A stretch of DNA of 64,000 nt from JAPPHA01 sp963662705 (GTDB lineage: Bacteria; Pseudomonadota; Alphaproteobacteria; Rhodobacterales; Rhodobacteraceae), in contig OY759767.1 of NCBI GenBank assembly GCA_963662705.2, forward strand, positions 1,488,001 to 1,552,000, given 5' to 3'. The notes below the pieces were generated by a model, which worked only from the letters and a program-made list of their open reading frames with translations, was not told the origin of the DNA and made no database searches. Positions 61,758 through 64,000 of this stretch are shown here, piece by piece; position 1 is the stretch's first letter; each line of letters begins with the position of its first letter. The position numbers were made by a program, and so were the translations under genes.

Positions 61758-64000
61758 GGAAATGCGGGGACGTTATCCGGACCCGGACGTCCGCGCCGCG
61801 CAGACCGTCCCAGGCCCTGACGACGTCACCGACGCGCTCGTGGCCGCGCCGGATGAAGCCGAGCCCGATGTAATGGCCAAGCATCGGCGAATACGCGACC
61901 GACGACATCCAGCCCTCGTCGTATTCCGTGGTTGCCTCTGAGTCGAGCGGCAGAAAGTGCGCACCCGCGTTCAAGGCGGAAGACGCGTCGACCGGAACGA
62001 ACCCCATGAGGCGAATCGCGTCGTCACGGTTCATTTCCGAACGCTGGGCCAGCACCTTGCCGATAAAGTCTTTTTTTGTCGAGACCATGCCCGTCAGCCC
62101 GAGATTCAGGGCCGTTGTCTGGCCGTTGAGTTCGTTGCCGGACGCGTGCCCCTTTTCGATCCGCATGACACCGAGAGCCTCGGTCCCGTACGGACCCGCA
62201 TCGAATTCGGTTGCTGCCTCTGCCAGTCTCCTGATCATCGCGTCGCCGTAGCGTGCCGGGACGGCGATCTCGTAGGCAAGTTCGCCAGAGAACGAAATCC
62301 GGAACAGTCTAGCCTGCAGTCCTTTGCAAACGCTGATCTCTCCGCAGGCCATATACGGAAACGCGTCGTTGGAAATATCGTGTTCAGGATCGATGAGCCG
62401 GCTGAGCAGTTCTCGGGAATTGGGGCCGGCGACGGAGAACTGTGCCCAGCCGTCGGTTATCGAGACGAGGTGAACATCCAGTTCCGGCCACAGGCACTGC
62501 CTGACGAATTCAAGATTGCGAAACACGAGCCCCGCATTCGCGGTCGTCGTCGTCATGACATAATGAGTTTCCCCCAGCCGCGCCGTGGTTCCGTCGTCAT
62601 ACGCAATGCCGTCTTCGCGCAGCATGAGTCCGTAGCGAACCTTGCCGACCGGCAGAGTTGAAAACGTGCCCGTGTAAACCCGGTCAAGGAATGTCCCGAC
62701 ATCACGCCCCTTGATGTCGATCTTTCCGAGCGTGGTGACGTCGCAATACCCCGCCGTGCCGCGCGTCATGCGAACTTCCCTGTCGACCGACTCCCGCCAG
62801 TGGGTCTCTCCGGCACGCGGGAACCATTGCGCCCGGAGCCAGTTGCCGGCCTCGACGAACACCGCTCCCTGTTCGACCGCCCACGTGTGGGAGGGTGTCA
62901 ACCGCACGGGGCGGAAGTTGCCGGCACGGCTGCGCCCGGCCAAAGCGGCGATCGGTACCGGGGTGTACGGTGGCCGAAAAACCGTTGTCCCGACCTCGGG
63001 TATCGACTTTCCCGAGAGTTCCGCCATGACCGCAAGTCCGACGACGTTGGATGTCTTTCCCTGGTCGGTCCCCATCCCGAGGGTCGTGTATCGTTTGAGA
63101 TGCTCGACCGATCCGAAGCCTTCCCGGAAAGACAAGTCCAAGTCCTTCTGCGTCACGTCGTTCTGAAAGTCGATCCAGGCCCGCTGGCGGCACCCGGGCA
63201 CGAGCCAGCAGGCGCCGATTGCGGCGGGTTCTTCCGAAACCGCCGGGACCGGCCAGGCGGGCGCGGGTTTCCCCAGGTCCTCGAGGACGGACTTCGCGCA
63301 TGAGAGCCCGTCCTGCAGCGCCCCTTCGAGGGTCAGGGACCCTTTCGCCGCACCGGCGACCGACATTCCGGCCGGCAGCGATCCTCCCGGGACGAATCCG
63401 GCGATTTCGTCGTTCCAGACCGGTCGTCCGCCCAGGTGACTCGCCAGGTGGATCGCCGGGTTCCATCCCCCGGAGATGGCGAGACAATCGGCATCGATCG
63501 ATTGCCCGTTGGCCAGCGTGATCGAACGGAGCGCCTTTCGCCCGGACGCGTTGATCACCTCCTGCCCGGAAAACACGCTCAATCCGTTGAGATTGGCAGG
63601 TGGTTCCACCGTGCGTGTATCGATGACCGCAACCACCTCGACGCCCTTGGCAAGCAGATCCGTGGCGGTGCGCCAGCCGTCGTCGTTGTTGGTGAAGACG
63701 GCAACACGGCGACCGCTGGAGACATCGAACCGGTTGGCATAGGCGCGAACGGCGCCGGCAAGCATGATCCCCGGCCTGTCGTTGTTCCCGAAAGCCATCG
63801 GCCGTTCGACTGCGCCCGACGCCAGGATCGACCGCCTGGAATATATTCGCCAGAGGACCTGCCTTGGCGCGGTCGATGTGCCCGGCATGATGTGATCTGT
63901 CCTGCGTTCCAGCGCACCGTAGATGCCGTGGTCGAAGGCACCGTAGATCGTGGTCCGCGGCATGAGGCGAACATTGTCGAAGGACGCGAGCTCGGCAAGA
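61726..64000 (-). CDS. soxA: sarcosine oxidase alpha subunit, 5' end beyond the window
   Basis: About 757 residues visible; the frame stays open to the window edge. The visible part begins in the NAD-binding half (GRRVAVFTNNDDGWRTATDL). It passes a Cys-containing region (EEPAAIGACWLVPGCRQRAWIDFQNDVT) typical of the alpha subunit. It ends in the tetrahydrofolate-binding GcvT-like half (GKIDIKGRDVGTFLDRVY, FSGELAYEIAVPARYGDAM, GVMRIEKGHASG). This subunit carries NAD+ and the folate site. soxB and soxD are expected just upstream, outside the window. Supports use of betaine, dimethylglycine or sarcosine, in keeping with the ProXVW importer. Confidence 0.95.
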   Translation of the reverse strand, partial: LAELASFDNVRLMPRTTIYGAFDHGIYGALERRTDHIMPGTSTAPRQVLWRIYSRRSILASGAVERPMAFGNNDRPGIMLAGAVRAYANRFDVSSGRRVAVFTNNDDGWRTATDLLAKGVEVVAVIDTRTVEPPANLNGLSVFSGQEVINASGRKALRSITLANGQSIDADCLAISGGWNPAIHLASHLGGRPVWNDEIAGFVPGGSLPAGMSVAGAAKGSLTLEGALQDGLSCAKSVLEDLGKPAPAWPVPAVSEEPAAIGACWLVPGCRQRAWIDFQNDVTQKDLDLSFREGFGSVEHLKRYTTLGMGTDQGKTSNVVGLAVMAELSGKSIPEVGTTVFRPPYTPVPIAALAGRSRAGNFRPVRLTPSHTWAVEQGAVFVEAGNWLRAQWFPRAGETHWRESVDREVRMTRGTAGYCDVTTLGKIDIKGRDVGTFLDRVYTGTFSTLPVGKVRYGLMLREDGIAYDDGTTARLGETHYVMTTTTANAGLVFRNLEFVRQCLWPELDVHLVSITDGWAQFSVAGPNSRELLSRLIDPEHDISNDAFPYMACGEISVCKGLQARLFRISFSGELAYEIAVPARYGDAMIRRLAEAATEFDAGPYGTEALGVMRIEKGHASGNELNGQTTALNLGLTGMVSTKKDFIGKVLAQRSEMNRDDAIRLMGFVPVDASSALNAGAHFLPLDSEATTEYDEGWMSSVAYSPMLGHYIGLGFIRRGHERVGDVVRAWDGLRGADVRVRITSPHFHDPKGERLRG

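Overview
The window reads as chromosomal DNA from a GC-rich alphaproteobacterium, probably a free-living or host-associated heterotroph that lives on small organic acids, methylated amines and lignin-type aromatics. The grounds are three TRAP carboxylate transporters, a glycine-betaine type ABC importer, a BioMNY biotin importer, heterotetrameric sarcosine oxidase genes and a complete protocatechuate 4,5-cleavage pathway. I cannot name the genus from sequence alone. One tRNA gene, tRNA-Arg(UCU), is present; there is no rRNA operon and no CRISPR array.

Layout. 1-4.3 kb is accessory DNA: a RelB/ParE-type toxin-antitoxin pair, the 3' part of a TPR gene, an ORF-less group II intron in the opposite orientation, and a DDE transposase gene. 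4.3-11.1 kb holds an IclR regulator divergent from a GMC oxidoreductase, a TerC-like membrane protein and a TRAP system with fused DctQM. 11.2-16.6 kb holds a secreted HNH/Excalibur nuclease-like protein, Phd/PIN and HigBA toxin-antitoxin pairs, decayed DNA and one unknown gene. 16.9-21.2 kb (minus) is a proX-proV-proW operon whose permease is a tandem fusion. 21.5-26 kb is bioM-bioN-bioY facing an acyl-CoA ligase/thiolase-like pair. 26.3-27.5 kb is toxin-antitoxin wreckage. 27.7-33.4 kb holds a MATE exporter, tRNA-Arg, a decayed gene and a large DUF2339 membrane protein.

34-43.2 kb is an aromatic-acid island. ligA-ligB-ligC and a DUF1932 dehydrogenase lie on the minus strand. A double-HTH LysR gene follows, then galB, ligK/galC, galD/ligU, ligI and a BKACE (DUF849) gene on the plus strand. 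Together these can take protocatechuate to pyruvate and oxaloacetate. 43.9-49.3 kb (minus) is a nucleobase-type permease with a degenerate HATPase-like tail, a second TRAP system and a YciI-like protein. 49.4-50.5 kb is a frameshifted PhoR-like kinase pseudogene. 50.6-57.2 kb is an IclR regulator divergent from a thiamin-diphosphate enzyme, a third TRAP system and a cytoplasmic solute-binding-fold protein. 57.2-59.2 kb has a degenerate 14-bp tandem repeat and an AAA ATPase. 59.7-64 kb holds a class III aminotransferase and the soxG/soxA end of a sarcosine oxidase operon that runs off the window.

The parts most worth a second look are the biotin-uptake cluster with its thiolase-like protein lacking the second catalytic Cys, the permease-HATPase fusion, the ORF-less intron, the vapBC locus apparently split by a RelB/RelE module, the double-HTH LysR, and shared GATT/AATC palindromes near the second and third TRAP operons.
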